Position numbers and translations under genes: made by a program | Notes under the pieces: generated by a model | The model's database searches: none | What the model saw: the letters and a program-made list of their open reading frames with translations, nothing else | What the model was told of the DNA's origin: nothing | In this document: one piece after another, positions 36,409 through 47,866 of the stretch | Layout of the letters: each line of letters opens with the position of its first letter | Numbering within the stretch: position 1 is the first letter of the stretch | Assembly (NCBI GenBank): GCA_032716605.1 | Contig: CM064480.1 | Span: 49,068,386-49,132,385 of the forward strand | DNA: 64,000 bases | DNA from: Paralithodes platypus | Taxonomy: Eukaryota; Arthropoda; Malacostraca; Decapoda; Lithodidae | Direction: 5' to 3'

Positions 36409-36660
36409 CCAGTAGTTTGGCTATTTTAAGACCTAAATTTTGCCCCATTTGAATGTCAATGTTAAGGTCTTTCGTGTCATTTAGGTGTCGATTTATTCGT
36501 GCTGAGCCATAGGGAGCTTGCAATTAGGAGGAACCGGCCTTTGGCCGGACAATATTTCACCGAAAAATGTACACATTTAAATGTATCTCCAAGGAGGGAT
36601 TTGGGGGGATTTGTTATTGGTTTGATGGCTGTCTAGGGAGGAAAAACAAAATACCCCCTC
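36408..36660 (+). mobile_element. Family B fragment
   Basis: Begins within the second module ('agtagtttggctattttaagacc'). Hairpin CCGGCCTTTGGCCGG (TTT loop) at 36536-36550; GCGAGC repeat decayed to GAGCCATAGGGAGC. Ends ATACCCCCTC without TTAA. Confidence 0.75.
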
Positions 36661-36985
36661 GCCTCCCAAAAAAAATATAAATAAAATAAATACAAAAAAC
36701 AAAATAATAATCCAAAAAAACAAAAACAAAAAAACAATGCTAATAATAAAAACATATATATAAATACAAATAATTACTATATAGAGTACAACAAATAAAC
36801 ATAAAAAAATAAACTCAAACAGATAGTCTCGTCTTCATCGGGTCACCCTAGGCTTCAAAGAATTGTTCTGATCAATATATTGTCCTCTTTTCAAAACCAC
36901 TGTATATCCTCGTCACCACTGCTATCACCATTAAACTCACCATTCATGATGCTCTCTCATAAAAAAAACTACATTATTAAGTTTA
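36661..36985. other. A-rich spacer and ATCACC-type text
   Basis: Poly-A/CAAAA-rich to 36820. 36890-36960 contains 'ctcgtcaccactgctatcaccatta', related to the degenerate array at 37.74-38.30 kb. No gene. Confidence 0.5.
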
Positions 36986-36987
36986 TC

Positions 36988-36990
36988 TTC

Positions 36991-37034
<44 letters not shown>
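36988..37034. repeat. (CT)n microsatellite
   Basis: CT run. Confidence 0.95.
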
Positions 37035-37035
<1 letters not shown>

Positions 37036-37036
<1 letters not shown>

Positions 37037-37332
37037 TTTTTTTTCTTAAGTTTGCTCCCTAAACCTATATCAAGCTTTAAAAAAGAAAATAATAATCTCC
37101 AAGACCCCCTTTGAGATGAATTTGTACATTTTCTAAATTACCGGCACGCTATCGCTCGCCAAGAAAAAAAAGATACCTAAATGGCACGAAAGTTCTTAAT
37201 ATTGACAAAGAAATGGGGGGAAAGGTCTTAGAATTGCCAAACTAATGGGCAACAATGGCATAAAATCTCAAACCTGAATATCTAAACATGAGGGAGAAGG
37301 GGGTCCAGCAATAACAAAAAATCTTCCCTTAA
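37036..37332 (-). mobile_element. Family B, 5' end lost
   Basis: From 'cttaagtttgctccctaaacc' to AATCTTCCCTTAA. The hairpin segment is deleted ('gtacattttctaaattaccgg'). It shares its final TTAA with the next copy. Confidence 0.78.
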
Positions 37333-37691
37333 GGGGCCGTTTGTTTGGGCTATTAATTAATGTATTCATATATTGTTTTAGTTTCCTCGCTAGACCTCCA
37401 TCAAGCTTAGAAAAACACACCCTAGACCCCCCTTCAAGATAAATTTGTAAATTTGTCGGTAGAAAAATGTCCCGGCCGAAGGCCGATTCCTCTTAAAATT
37501 GCTGGCTCGCTATCGCTCGCCACGAAAAATCGACACCTAAATGGCACGAAAGGTCTTAAAATTGACAACGAAATGGGGCGAAAGGTGTTAAAATCGCCAA
37601 ACTAATGAGCCGAACGTCTTATAATCTCAAAACTAGTGGGACTAAACAATAGGGAGAAGGGGGTCCAGAAAAATGGTCTGCCTCCCCTTAA
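37329..37691 (-). mobile_element. Family B TTAA MITE (363 bp)
   Basis: TTAAGGGGCCGTTTGTTTGG to GGTCTGCCTCCCCTTAA. Carries the uninterrupted 'ctattaattaatgtattcatat' that serves as the empty-site reference for 21342-21578. Hairpin CCGGCCGAAGGCCG. Confidence 0.92.
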
Positions 37692-37739
37692 CATGGGCGT
37701 ATACTGTACAACATGTTCTCTATTATGTTCCTCTCTACC

Positions 37740-38310
37740 CCACAAAAATACGTCTCACCACCACTAGTTGTATCACCATTAACATCTCCACTATTATCAC
37801 CACTACCATCATGAAACATCACCACACCACAATGGATATCACCATCCTAGTCACCAATATCATCACCACTAACACAACCACACCACTATATATGTCATCA
37901 CCACATCACCACTGCTATCACCATTACCGTCAACCAACAATATCATCACTAAAACAAAACAAAAAAACACTATAGGTCCTCATAACTACATCACAACTAC
38001 TATCACCATCCAAGTCCCCAATATTATCACCACTAACAAAACTATATGTCCTCATCACCACATCACATCTGCTATCACCATTACCGTCATCAATATTATC
38101 ACCACTAACAAAACCACTATACTATATATCCTCCTCACCACTGTCATCACCATCAAAGTCACCGTTCATGCTGGTGCTTTGATATACTGTATACCTTGAA
38201 ATATTAAAACAGGAGTATATACTGTACAGTATATCTTGTCACCATGATATGCTCTTTCCTTCACCACAACATATTCTCTCATCACCACTACTTTCCCCCC
38301 ATACCTTTAT
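37740..38310. repeat. Degenerate ATCACC-rich tandem region
   Basis: Recurring 'atcctcatcaccacatcacc', 'ctgctatcaccattaccgtc', 'aatattatcaccactaacaa', ~70-80 bp period. A related piece lies at 36890, on the other side of the two B copies, so these may have inserted into or beside the array. Confidence 0.7.
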
Positions 38311-38329
38311 AAATGGTAACACCTGTCGA

Positions 38330-38480
38330 GCAATTTGGGAATAGTGTTTGTCCTGACGAGCGAAAGCCGGTGGAACCGACTTTCTTCTTGGACATTTCTA
38401 TACCGAAAAATTTACAAAACATCTTGATGGAGGGTCTTGGGATTTATTTTTAAATTTGATGGAGGTTTAGGGAACAAAAA
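38330..38480 (+). mobile_element. Family B/D fragment
   Basis: 'cctgacgagcgaaagccggtgg', 'cttggacatttctataccgaaaaat', 'tgatggaggtttagggaac'; no TTAA ends. Confidence 0.55.
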
Positions 38481-38606
38481 CGTTAATTAGAAACATATTT
38501 GTCATGTATTACCTTCATGTTCACTAGATGTAAACCCGTAAGTTTCGGACAATATTTGGAGGCACGATTTCACCACCTCTCATTACTAATTCTACTATCA
38601 TGATCA

Positions 38607-38877
38607 TTAAACCTATCAGTACAGGAGACGTCTCTTATGGCTTACATTAGACGATTTTAATCTACTTTGATATTAACTCAAGACTCTAAGTGGGTACAAA
38701 CATTTCTGCCTGACTGTAGACGATTGTGTTTAACTAAGGAATTATCTATAAACGTTTAATCGGTAGAAACCATCACAATTAGCTTTTGACTAACACAGAA
38801 CTTTCCTAAACTGTATATAATCGTGTAAATATAGCTAGAACAACCTGACAAAGCGCCACCCGAGGAGAAAGGGTTAA
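38607..38877. mobile_element. Family E TTAA MITE (271 bp)
   Basis: TTAAACCTATCAGTACAGGAGACG to GAGAAAGGGTTAA. Longer than usual because the 'tagacgatt' half is partly duplicated (38648 and 38717). Confidence 0.72.
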
Positions 38878-38948
38878 CACAATTTCATTCCATTCTCCGC
38901 CAGCATACGTACGCCACCGAATGCATGGAATCTAGGCACACCTCACCT

Positions 38949-39288
38949 TTAAGGGGGTAGTACTCGTTTTGTAAGGAACCCCTTCTCCCTCATGTTTAGC
39001 ATATTAGTTTTGAGGATTTAAGACGTTCGTTTCGTTAGTTTGGCGATTTTGAGACCTTTCGCCTCATTTTTGTTGTCAATATTAAGACTTTTTGTACCAT
39101 TTAGGTTTCGATTTTATCCTGGCGAGCGAGAGCGAGCCTATAATTTTAGAAGTAATCGGCCTTCGGCCGGGACATTTTTCTACCGAAAAATTTACAAATT
39201 TATCTTGATGGAGGTCTAGCGATGAAACAAAAAACTAAATACATTATATATATATACATAGCCCAAAAACCAAGCACTACCCCCTTAA
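38949..39288 (+). mobile_element. Family B TTAA MITE (340 bp)
   Basis: TTAAGGGGGTAGTACTCG to ACTACCCCCTTAA. Perfect hairpin CGGCCTTCGGCCG (39158-39170) and CATTTTTC/GAAAAATT stem-loop. The segment after 'atcttgatggaggtctag' is shortened. Confidence 0.92.
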
Positions 39289-39965
39289 CCAATGTAAGGA
39301 AACACAAGTCTTGTTTAATGAATGTATACAGAGCTCTAATGCTGCTAACACAACAAGTACCGGTATTATATTCGATAATCACCATTATTGTTTATCTGTA
39401 TGTTATCTGAATGGTGCATCAATTTTATACATATACAGTATGCATACACTTGTACCATCGCCGATAGATAAAGGTGGTACATATTTTCTTGGATAATTCT
39501 GACACGTGTATGAAACATTTTAAAACATTCCCTTGAAACACTTACCCGAGTCAGTGTTTTCCCACAACTAATGTTCACTGTTGTAAGTTTATCATATAGG
39601 AGTGTTAAAGCTATTCGTGTAGTCGATGGTACACAGAAATATAACACATATTTCATTCTTACCTTAGATAATATAACTTTCACAGACACAGGCCCCAAGA
39701 GTAAGAGAAGTATCCTGAAACAGCCGCATATTTACCTGAAAACAAAACAAAACCACTATTAGTAAAGTAAAAACAAGAACAAGCTTCCTCCACAATACCA
39801 AACTTGCAATGGCACCCAAGTAATTCGCAAAGTTGAGCATGAAGTTTTGTACTGGGCCAACAAAACAAAATAACATATTAATAATAATAATAATAATAAT
39901 ACAAGTTTGAATATACGTCCTGCAAAGATATTAGGACACACGCCACGTAATATTGTGTGTGTTGT

Positions 39966-39997
<32 letters not shown>

Positions 39998-40017
39998 CAC
40001 CATCGTCCAACTGTTCT
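39289..40017. other. Spacer with short overlapping frames, no gene called
   Basis: Several 60-110-codon frames overlap on both strands, none with a motif I recognise. CA microsatellite at 39968-39995. Confidence 0.45.
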
Positions 40018-40392
40018 TTAAGGGGGTAGGGTTTATATATTGGTCGATTTCTTTACTCGTGTATTATTTGTTTAGTTTCCTCCCTTGACCTTCAACCATC
40101 TTTAAAAATAAAAAAAAATCTCCAAGATCCCTCTTCTAGATGCATGTGTACATTTTTTGGTAGCAAAATGTCTCGGACAAAAGCCGGTTGCTCCGAAATT
40201 ACTGGCTTGCTATCGCTTGCCAGGAAAAAATCATCACCTAAATGGCACAACAGGTCTTGATATTGATATAGAAATGGGACGAAAGGATTTAAAATCAACA
40301 AACTAATGGGGCGAACGTCTTAAGATCTGAAAACTAATAGGGTTAAACAAGAGGAAGAAGGAGGACCAGAAAAACGACCCATCTCCCGTGAA
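40018..40392 (-). mobile_element. Family B TTAA MITE (375 bp)
   Basis: TTAAGGGGGTAGGG to CATCTCCCGTGAA (TTAA mutated to TGAA). Hairpin decayed ('ctcggacaaaagccgg'). Confidence 0.88.
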
Positions 40393-41155
40393 GTATATGT
40401 TCTGTTCATTTACACTTTCAATTTGCCGATATTATAAATCTTGTACTTCATAATCTTGAACAGCCACGCGATAAACACAAATATAATGTAATAATCCATC
40501 AAGAATATATTATTGTATAGCAGATTCCAGGCTCCGATACCATTCACTGCTAAAACTGTTCGCGTGACGCTGGTTTTAGTAGTTTTGGAATTCGCGTTAG
40601 GTTATCGTGCATTTGCACTATTCTTGTATTAGCTATATATTGACAAGATAACGAGACACAAGAATAAAAATGCAGTCCTAATAGAGATGAACATCGTCAA
40701 ATAAAAAACTTAATTTCAGCATGCTTCCAACTTCGATATTACGACTCCAAGGATATTCGCCGGTAGAGTGCTCGTTTAAATACACCTTGAAGTTTTCCCG
40801 TGTTCTGTTGTGGCAGGCACCGTGTAATGAAGAAGATATATAGTGAAACCTTGTCCAATAATTAACACTCCTCCTCACATGGTGTTTTAGCCCCCTGCAT
40901 CGTTCTCTTTATTTCACAATATCGGAGTCAAATGTACCGTATATTGAAATTGATTTTAATTTTATAATTTTAACCTCTAATGTCGCTGTATATTTATTCG
41001 TGTTGCTCCTATTATCTTAATATAAGAAAACACGCAAAAACTTCAAAATACTACGATACATTTGCAGTTACTGTTAAATTATTGATACATCTTGATGAAA
41101 ACTACACAATATCTACGTATTCAGCTGTAGAGATATCGATAACAATCTCACATCC
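40393..41155. other. AT-rich spacer, nothing recognised
   Basis: Only short frames with no motif. Nothing supportable. Confidence 0.5.
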
Positions 41156-41159
41156 AAGC

Positions 41160-41601
41160 AAATACACTAAACCAAGTCACACCCAAACACAAATAAGCAC
41201 ATAAAGACGTAATACACTAAACCAAGTCACACCCAAACACAAATAAGCACATAATGACGTAATACACTAAACCAAGTCACACCCAACACAAATAAGCACA
41301 TAATGACGTAATACACTAAACCAAGTCACACCCAAACACAAATAAGCACATAATGACGTAATACACTAAACCAAGTCACACCCAAACACAAATAAGCACA
41401 TAATGACGTAATACACTAAGCCAAGTCACACCCAAACACAAATAAGCACATAATGACGTAATACACTAAGCCAAGTCACACCCAAACACAAATAAGCACA
41501 TAATGACGTAATACACTAAACCAAGTCACACCCTAACACAAATAAGCACATAATGACGTAATACACTAAACCAAGTCACACCCAAACACAAATAAGCACA
41601 T
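41160..41601. repeat. 50-bp minisatellite, left part (~9 units)
   Basis: Unit 'gacgtaatacactaaaccaa' + 'gtcacacccaaacacaaata' + 'agcacataat'. Near-identical units with an A/G variant in 'ctaa(a/g)cc'. Interrupted at 41601 by the LINE; resumes at 44971. Confidence 0.96.
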
Positions 41602-41683
41602 TTTATTTATTATTTTTTTTTTTTTTGAAGAGACAATGAACGGAGGAAGGAAAAACACAGATACAACAAAAAGGTCCATGTGC

Positions 41684-44680
41684 CTAAAGGCATCCTCCAT
41701 TCATAAAATGTTTGTAACAACTGGATTTAAACATTTGTAGATTGTAAGTTTGTGGAAAGCAATTCGAGGGAAGTGAATTCCAAAGAGTAGTAGCTCTGGG
41801 GATAAATGAATTCTGATAAGCAGAAGTTCTGCATTGTGGAGGAGAAAGTGTAAATTCATGGGCGCTCTCAGCTGCCCTAGTTCTACGGGGAAAGATGTGG
41901 AGAGGCGGCACAATTGAAGCAAGTTCCTCGGAACAATTGCTGTGAAAATATCTGTAGAATAATGCAAGGGATGCAACGTTACTTCGTATGGATAATGTAG
42001 GAAGGTCCTGTGTGATTGCAGGGTTATTGATTAATCTAATAGCTTTATTTTGAATTTTGTCCAACTGCCTCAATGCAACCACTCCACTTCCACCCCACAG
42101 AGGTGAACAGTAATCCATCTGAGAACGCACATGACTTTTATATATCACGGCCAACTGCTCGTCAGTGAAGAATTCTCGAACTCTGTACAGGAGTCCCAGT
42201 TTTTTAGAGGCATTCTTAGCAATGCTTCTAACATAATGTGTCCAGCTCAAGTTAGTAGTTAATGTTACACCGAGAATGTCAATACTAGGGGAAGTGGGAA
42301 TATTTACATCATTAAAAAATATATGGGAGTCAGTGAGATTCTGTCGGTTAGAAAATTGAATGTACTTGGTTTTCTGTGCATTAAAGGAAACTAGATTCTT
42401 TTGTCCCCATCCATTAATTCTAGAAAGGTCCTGGTTCAGAGAAATTGCAGTGTTTATTTTTGAATTTATAAGATCGGGTTGGGTGAAAGAATTGGTAAAT
42501 GTGAAGGAACTGTGGAGTGTTGAGTCATCTGCGTAGGAATGTATTGGATTATGAGTGGTAGATATGAGATCATTGATATGAATGAGGAACAGAATTGGGG
42601 CCAAAACTGATCCCTGGGGAACACCAGCATTTATAGAGTGAAATTGAGAATAAAGGCCATCTACCATTACACGTATTTTTCTGTTATGAAGATAAGAAGA
42701 AATTAGTGGAACTAATGATGCAAGGCCGTAGTGTGACATCTTCGACAATAAGGATTGATGCCAGACTCTATCAAATGCCTTTGATATATCCAGCGCTATT
42801 GTATGTGTTTCACCATGTTGGTCTGTAGCTTGGTTGATTTGATGCGTAAGAAGGCAAAGCATGTCTGCAGTTGATCGACATCGTCTAAAACCATATTGCC
42901 TATCACTGATTAATTTATTATTCTCAAGATGCTTAATTATGTGATTATTTAATATAATTTCAAAGACTTTACCAAGAGTGGAAGTTATAGCTATTGGTCT
43001 GTAGTTTGATGGATCTGAAGAGGCACCTTTTTTAGGAACTGGATGGATGTTTGCTTCTTTCCAGGGTACTGGGAAGCATGAGGTATGAGTACACAGACGG
43101 AAAAATTTTGCCAATACAGGAGCGAGCACCAAGGAGCAATTCTTGAGTACTATTGGAGGAATTTCATCTGGACCAGGAGCCTTATCTACCGAGAGATTCT
43201 GCAAAATAGTTTTGACATGTCTGGTGTGGATCTTAAGTGAGGGAATTTCAGGCGAATTAAAATTAAGTACAGGGATATCTTGATTTATTTCATCTAAGGT
43301 TGAGTTGGTGGAGAACATATCCGCAAGAAGGTTAGCTTTACCTCGTGGGTCACTTACAAGATTGCCAGTCGGAGATTTTAATGGTGGAATGGATGAAGCA
43401 GTAGTGAAGTTGGATTTAAATGAGTTAAGAGTAGACCAAAATATTTTGTTATAATTTGGATTATTTAGAAGTTTATTTGCCTGCTTGTGGAGAAAGTTTG
43501 ATTTAGTTAGGTTTAATACAGTTTTGGCATGATTTCTGATGTTTCTAAAGTAATTAAAGGCTTCATGTGTTTTTGATCTTGTGTATGCATTGTAGGCTAT
43601 TGCTTTTTGTTCAGTTACTCTAGCACAATTATGGTCAAACCATTTAGGTGAATTAGATCTTTTACTGTACTTTTGATGAGGAATAAAAGTTTCCATTCCA
43701 ATTTTTACAAAATCTTGTATGTGGCTCAAGGTGGAGTGTGCATCATTAGAAAAGAAAGAGGTCCAGGGAATATCAATAAAGAAACCTTGAAGACCCTCCC
43801 AGTCTGCCCTATCGTAATGCCATTTAGTCACCAAAACAGGTTCAGAGTGGGAAGGTGTGGTAGGTGATAGACAGGTGGCCTGTATCAGACAGTGATAAGA
43901 AGATCCAAGCGGGGACCTCACTGTAACATCATAATTTTCTGAATTGGTTGTTAAAAATAAGTCCAGTAGGTGGGAATTATGATTAGGATTATCTGGTACA
44001 CGGGTTGGTTGGTTGACTAGTTGAGTGAGATTAAATGAGTCTGCAAATAGCTCACATTCAAGACCAGCATCATCAGTCCTGGCTGAATGAGTGAGCCATT
44101 CAACATTATGGACATTAAAATCACCCAACACAGTGATTTCAGAAGAAGCATTTAAGTTGAGGACACTGAGTTGTGAGGACAGAGAATCAAAAAGACTTTG
44201 CTCTGGAGGAGTATTTGGGGAACGGTAGATGCAACATATGTATTTAAATTTACCAGCAGAAATTAATTTGTATATAGAATAATCAAAATAGGGACAATTG
44301 AAACTAGTAACCTCCTCCAGGGCAATTTCAGATTTTGCGAAGCAACATACACCTCCTTTAGGTCTGAAATTTTGGAGCAGTTGATAACCTGGAAAATTAA
44401 ATCTAGACGTGTCAGATGTGGATGTTACTTGAGTCTCTGTCAAAAAAAGGAGAGTAGGGGATTCTGCTTGAAGAAATTGGTGTACAGAATTGATGTTAGA
44501 GTGAAGTCCCCTTATATTGCTAAAGAAAAAGCTGCACCGACGAGCAGCTTTGGGACGTTGCAATGCTCTTGACACAGTCGCATGATGACGACCGGGAGGG
44601 CCCTGTGTCAATGACCCAACCCTGCCGGGGGTGGATATCCGAGGGACCACCAGGTTTGCTCTTAACAATTGTACTGCCAT
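41684..44680 (-). CDS. LINE ORF: APE-type endonuclease + reverse transcriptase (998 aa)
   Basis: Encodes the enzyme that nicks target DNA and copies the element's RNA into it. Endonuclease, about residues 50-265: SNIRGL (54-59), TET (81-83), YRSPN (152-156), GDFNVHN (186-192), LLDLFLTT (238-245). The last motif reads SSYHCLI (260-266) where an Asp-His pair is usual; the Asp is Tyr. Linker 280-490. Reverse transcriptase, about 500-790: APGPDEIP (501-508), VPKKG, NYRPIAI (559-565), RQYGF (594-598), ALDISKAFD (629-637), GVPQGSVLAP (686-695), YADD (716-719), then LGVTL. Tail: YCSPLWGG (857-864), LFYRYF, WNSLP (967-971). No cysteine/histidine knuckle at the C-terminus. Unbroken, so the insertion is probably recent. 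The start is the first Met of the open frame; a slightly later Met cannot be excluded. Motif order fits the jockey/CR1 group; clade not tested. Confidence 0.93.
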   Translation of the reverse strand: MAVQLLRANLVVPRISTPGRVGSLTQGPPGRHHATVSRALQRPKAARRCSFFFSNIRGLHSNINSVHQFLQAESPTLLFLTETQVTSTSDTSRFNFPGYQLLQNFRPKGGVCCFAKSEIALEEVTSFNCPYFDYSIYKLISAGKFKYICCIYRSPNTPPEQSLFDSLSSQLSVLNLNASSEITVLGDFNVHNVEWLTHSARTDDAGLECELFADSFNLTQLVNQPTRVPDNPNHNSHLLDLFLTTNSENYDVTVRSPLGSSYHCLIQATCLSPTTPSHSEPVLVTKWHYDRADWEGLQGFFIDIPWTSFFSNDAHSTLSHIQDFVKIGMETFIPHQKYSKRSNSPKWFDHNCARVTEQKAIAYNAYTRSKTHEAFNYFRNIRNHAKTVLNLTKSNFLHKQANKLLNNPNYNKIFWSTLNSFKSNFTTASSIPPLKSPTGNLVSDPRGKANLLADMFSTNSTLDEINQDIPVLNFNSPEIPSLKIHTRHVKTILQNLSVDKAPGPDEIPPIVLKNCSLVLAPVLAKFFRLCTHTSCFPVPWKEANIHPVPKKGASSDPSNYRPIAITSTLGKVFEIILNNHIIKHLENNKLISDRQYGFRRCRSTADMLCLLTHQINQATDQHGETHTIALDISKAFDRVWHQSLLSKMSHYGLASLVPLISSYLHNRKIRVMVDGLYSQFHSINAGVPQGSVLAPILFLIHINDLISTTHNPIHSYADDSTLHSSFTFTNSFTQPDLINSKINTAISLNQDLSRINGWGQKNLVSFNAQKTKYIQFSNRQNLTDSHIFFNDVNIPTSPSIDILGVTLTTNLSWTHYVRSIAKNASKKLGLLYRVREFFTDEQLAVIYKSHVRSQMDYCSPLWGGSGVVALRQLDKIQNKAIRLINNPAITQDLPTLSIRSNVASLALFYRYFHSNCSEELASIVPPLHIFPRRTRAAESAHEFTLSPPQCRTSAYQNSFIPRATTLWNSLPSNCFPQTYNLQMFKSSCYKHFMNGGCL

Positions 44681-44950
44681 GTTTATTGGGTAAGGTGTAT
44701 GGTGTTACATGTATGATATGTAGTGGGAAGAGTAGTGTTTTATGGATAGAGGATATCAATGTAGGGCAATGTCGTGAAGTTGGATGTGTATGTTATATAA
44801 AGAGGGTTTTCCTGATACCCCTGATGTGTGAGGCAGAAAGATATGTATCCAGCTACCAAGGCCTGGGAGAGAAAATGGAATTCAGGCTATTCCCTGAGTC
44901 TCCCGAAACCTTGGCGGTAGTACTTCCCTGGGCGGGGCTGCCTACCCCTA

Positions 44951-44970
44951 CTACCTACGAAAGTAGGTAG
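44951..44970 (-). other. Hairpin at the 5' end of the LINE
   Basis: CTACCTAC-GAAA-GTAGGTAG on the plus strand: a perfect 8-bp stem with a 4-base loop (TTTC in the LINE sense strand), exactly at the junction with the minisatellite. Confidence 0.75.
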
Positions 44971-45375
44971 TAATACACTAAGCCAAGTCACACCCAAACA
45001 CAAATAAGCACATAATGACGTAATACACTAAGCCAAGTCACACCCAAACACAAATAAGCACATAATGACGTAATACACTAAACCAAGTCACACCCAAACA
45101 CAAATAAGCACATAATGACGTAATACACTAAACCAAGTCACACCCAAACACAAATAAGCACATAATGACGTAATACACTAAACCAAGTCACACCCAAACA
45201 CAAATAAGCACATAATGACGTAATACACTAAGCCAAGTCACACCCAAACACAAATAAGCACATAATGACGTAATACACTAAACCAAGTCACACCGAAACA
45301 CAAATAAGCACATAATGACGTAATACACTAAGCCAAGTCACACCCAAACACAAATAAGCACATAATGACGTAATC
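44971..45375. repeat. 50-bp minisatellite, right part (~8 units)
   Basis: Same unit and orientation as 41160-41601; ends with 'gacgtaatcacagacg'. The proportion of 'ctaagcc' variants differs slightly from the left part. Confidence 0.96.
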
Positions 45376-45454
45376 ACAGACGATTGTACATCGACAGTGC
45401 CGTACCGCATATCGATACTATGGAGACAACTCGAGATAGCACAGTGTTATACTG

Positions 45455-45667
45455 TTAATCCTTTGGGTACTGGTGACGTCCCTTTAACTGTGTTATGGCT
45501 GCTGTTAGACGATTTAATTCAATGCAAAAGGACCTCCAGCAATTAACAGGCTTCAAATGATCTCGCTTAACTCTTTTTACTACCACAGATCTTTCTTAAA
45601 CTGCATAAAATCGTATAAATATAGCTAGAATAAATTAAATAGACGTCGCCGGTACAGTAAGGGTTAA
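45455..45667. mobile_element. Family E TTAA MITE (213 bp)
   Basis: TTAATCCTTTGGGTACTGGTGACG to GACGTCGCCGGTACAGTAAGGGTTAA. One of the best-preserved copies; the termini are complementary over ~25 bp. Confidence 0.88.
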
Positions 45668-45927
45668 TCAAAGGTAATTGGATAAGTAGATATACTGCAT
45701 AATTAATAACCATGGGTAATTATCTACAATAACCAAAATATACATAGCCAAATCAAAAGTAACACGAGTCCGCCGAATCGGACATTCCCTATATACTGTA
45801 GGGTAACAATTGCTATAAATATATAACAAATACAAGAACAAAAAATAAACTTAATCCAGGATGATATACACGCGGGAAGACGATCCTTCCTTACAATATT
45901 ATATCTAAATAAATATTGTATAAATAC

Positions 45928-45929
<2 letters not shown>

Positions 45930-45995
<66 letters not shown>

Positions 45996-46025
45996 ATATA
46001 CGTATATATATATATATATATATAA

Positions 46026-46110
<85 letters not shown>

Positions 46111-46135
46111 GGTATATATATATAAACACATATAA
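45930..46135. repeat. (AT)n microsatellite, ~200 bp
   Basis: Interrupted AT runs with TACCGGTA at 46107. The Tyr-Ile frames over it are artefacts. Confidence 0.95.
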
Positions 46136-47642
46136 ACTAATAAAATCAAAATAACTAAAACAGGCAAGGCCAATCCAACCTACTAGAGGTGAAGCAACAG
46201 GTCCAGTGTCTAATAGCATAGTAAATAGTCTACACGTATATATAAACATGTACAGAGGAGCAGGTCCGCCCAAGGCAACCTAGTATGTATGTATATAGTC
46301 GGGCACATACCCCATTGCTGGGGGCGGCCGACTCGAGACAGAGCCCCAACAGAAACAACATTCAAGGGTTTCAATTCTCAGGGTCCGGGACCACTTTGGG
46401 GTTACCTCGCCCCTTTCTTTGTCTCGATGAGTAGGACAATTTGACAAGAGGAGGAGAATTCCTAGCCTCCTGCCCCCAGAAGGAAAAGTAGGACACTAAC
46501 AACAAAAAACAAAAACACAGACAGACAGAAACGGCTAAGGTTAGAGGATGCCAAACTTCACTCTGCATAGGACCAGCCCGTACCTAGTAGAAACACAATA
46601 CAAACTCTATTATATTCACAAATCTATAAATAAGTACACACACACATAAGTAAGCCCAAGGTAGCCTGGACAAAACAAAAATCAGAAATAAATATATTTT
46701 CGGAACAAATATATATATAAATAAATAAGTGCGGTATATAAAGCGACACAAGCAAGCCTGACTCAGCCTTGTAGAAGCGGAGCAAAAACCATACATTCCT
46801 AACACAAGCCATTCTGGTGGCACGCACCACACCCATGGCAGGCCTCGACAAGGGAGCTGAGAGTCACATACAGTAGGTACACTCAGGGGGCCTTTGAAGT
46901 CAACACATTCCAGCCACCACCACACATACACACACTACAGGGGTTGATGGTGGTGATGGTTGTATGTGTCGGTGGTGATGGTGCTGCTGGTAGTGATGGT
47001 GATGGTGCTGTTGGTAGGGATGGTGATGGTGCTGCTGGTAGTGGGGATGGTGGTGGTAGCGCATGAAAACGTATATTCCCTCTATGAATATAAAAATGAA
47101 TGAATACTATCAACAAAGGAACCCTAGTCCGCCTGGTAGAAGCGGAGCAAGACGCATCCATACCGTACAATACCCAGTATGGTGGCAGACATCACACCCA
47201 TGCCAGATCCGGACATAGGAGCATGGAGGCGGGGAGGTAAACATGTACTTTTCACCCACTACATTACTCTGGAAGTAGTAATGGTGGTGGTGGTGCTGGT
47301 GGTTATAGTGGCGGTGGTGGTAGTGGTCGTGGTGGTGGTGGCTGGCTTGGATTCCCATGTGTATGTGTACTTATTAATTTATATAGTCATAAAGAACGTA
47401 TATGTCTTCCTGACTTACCATCACCATCACCACTGCCACAACCATCTCCACTACAACTACCATCACTACCATCATCTCCACTACCACATACCACACCACA
47501 ATGGTAGTGGTAGTGGTAGTGGAGATGATGGTTGTGGTAGAGCAGGAAGACGTATATTTCCTCTATGATTATATAAATAGGTAAACAGAAACAATGCAAT
47601 CCAAGCCAGCCTGGTAGAAGCGCAGGAAAATATATACATTCT

Positions 47643-47864
47643 GTACCAGTCGTGCAAATAAGTTAGTGATGTCTCGGCATCAAGTATATTTTGGTCGATC
47701 ATTGGTAACCGCAATATCTAAGCTTCATTTCTTCATATCGAGTGAAATATACAAACATGTTCCTACACTTAACCACCCTCTTCAACATCTGACAGACATT
47801 AATACAGCACAGAGCAAGCCAAACGTAATGACAGCTGTGACATGACTTATTAGCGCGACTGTAC
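47643..47864. mobile_element. Family H MITE, TA target (Tc1/mariner-like ends)
   Basis: TA then CCAGTCGTGCAAATAAGT on the left; the right end reverse-complements to CAGTCGCGCTAATAAGTCATG, followed by TA. Inverted copy at 56878-57094; duplicate at 51774-52032. TA duplication plus CAGT-type ends suggest Tc1/mariner (inference). Confidence 0.7.
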
Positions 47865-47866
47865 AC

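Larger units (their letters stand above)
41602..44970 (-). mobile_element. Near full-length LINE inserted in the 50-bp minisatellite
   Basis: Minus-strand element about 3.37 kb long: a 290-bp 5' leader (44681-44970), one long ORF, an 82-bp 3' UTR and an A-rich tail (T-rich 41602-41626 on the plus strand). The two minisatellite halves lie directly against both ends. The left half stops after 'agcaca(t)' and the right resumes at 'taatacact', so about 7 bp of unit are missing and I see no target-site duplication. No separate ORF1 (gag-like) is visible. The sense 5' terminus can form an 8-bp hairpin. Confidence 0.92.

Noticed and set aside
44563..44970. 135-codon plus-strand frame over the LINE leader
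   Set aside because: Antisense of the LINE 5' leader and ORF start; no motif.
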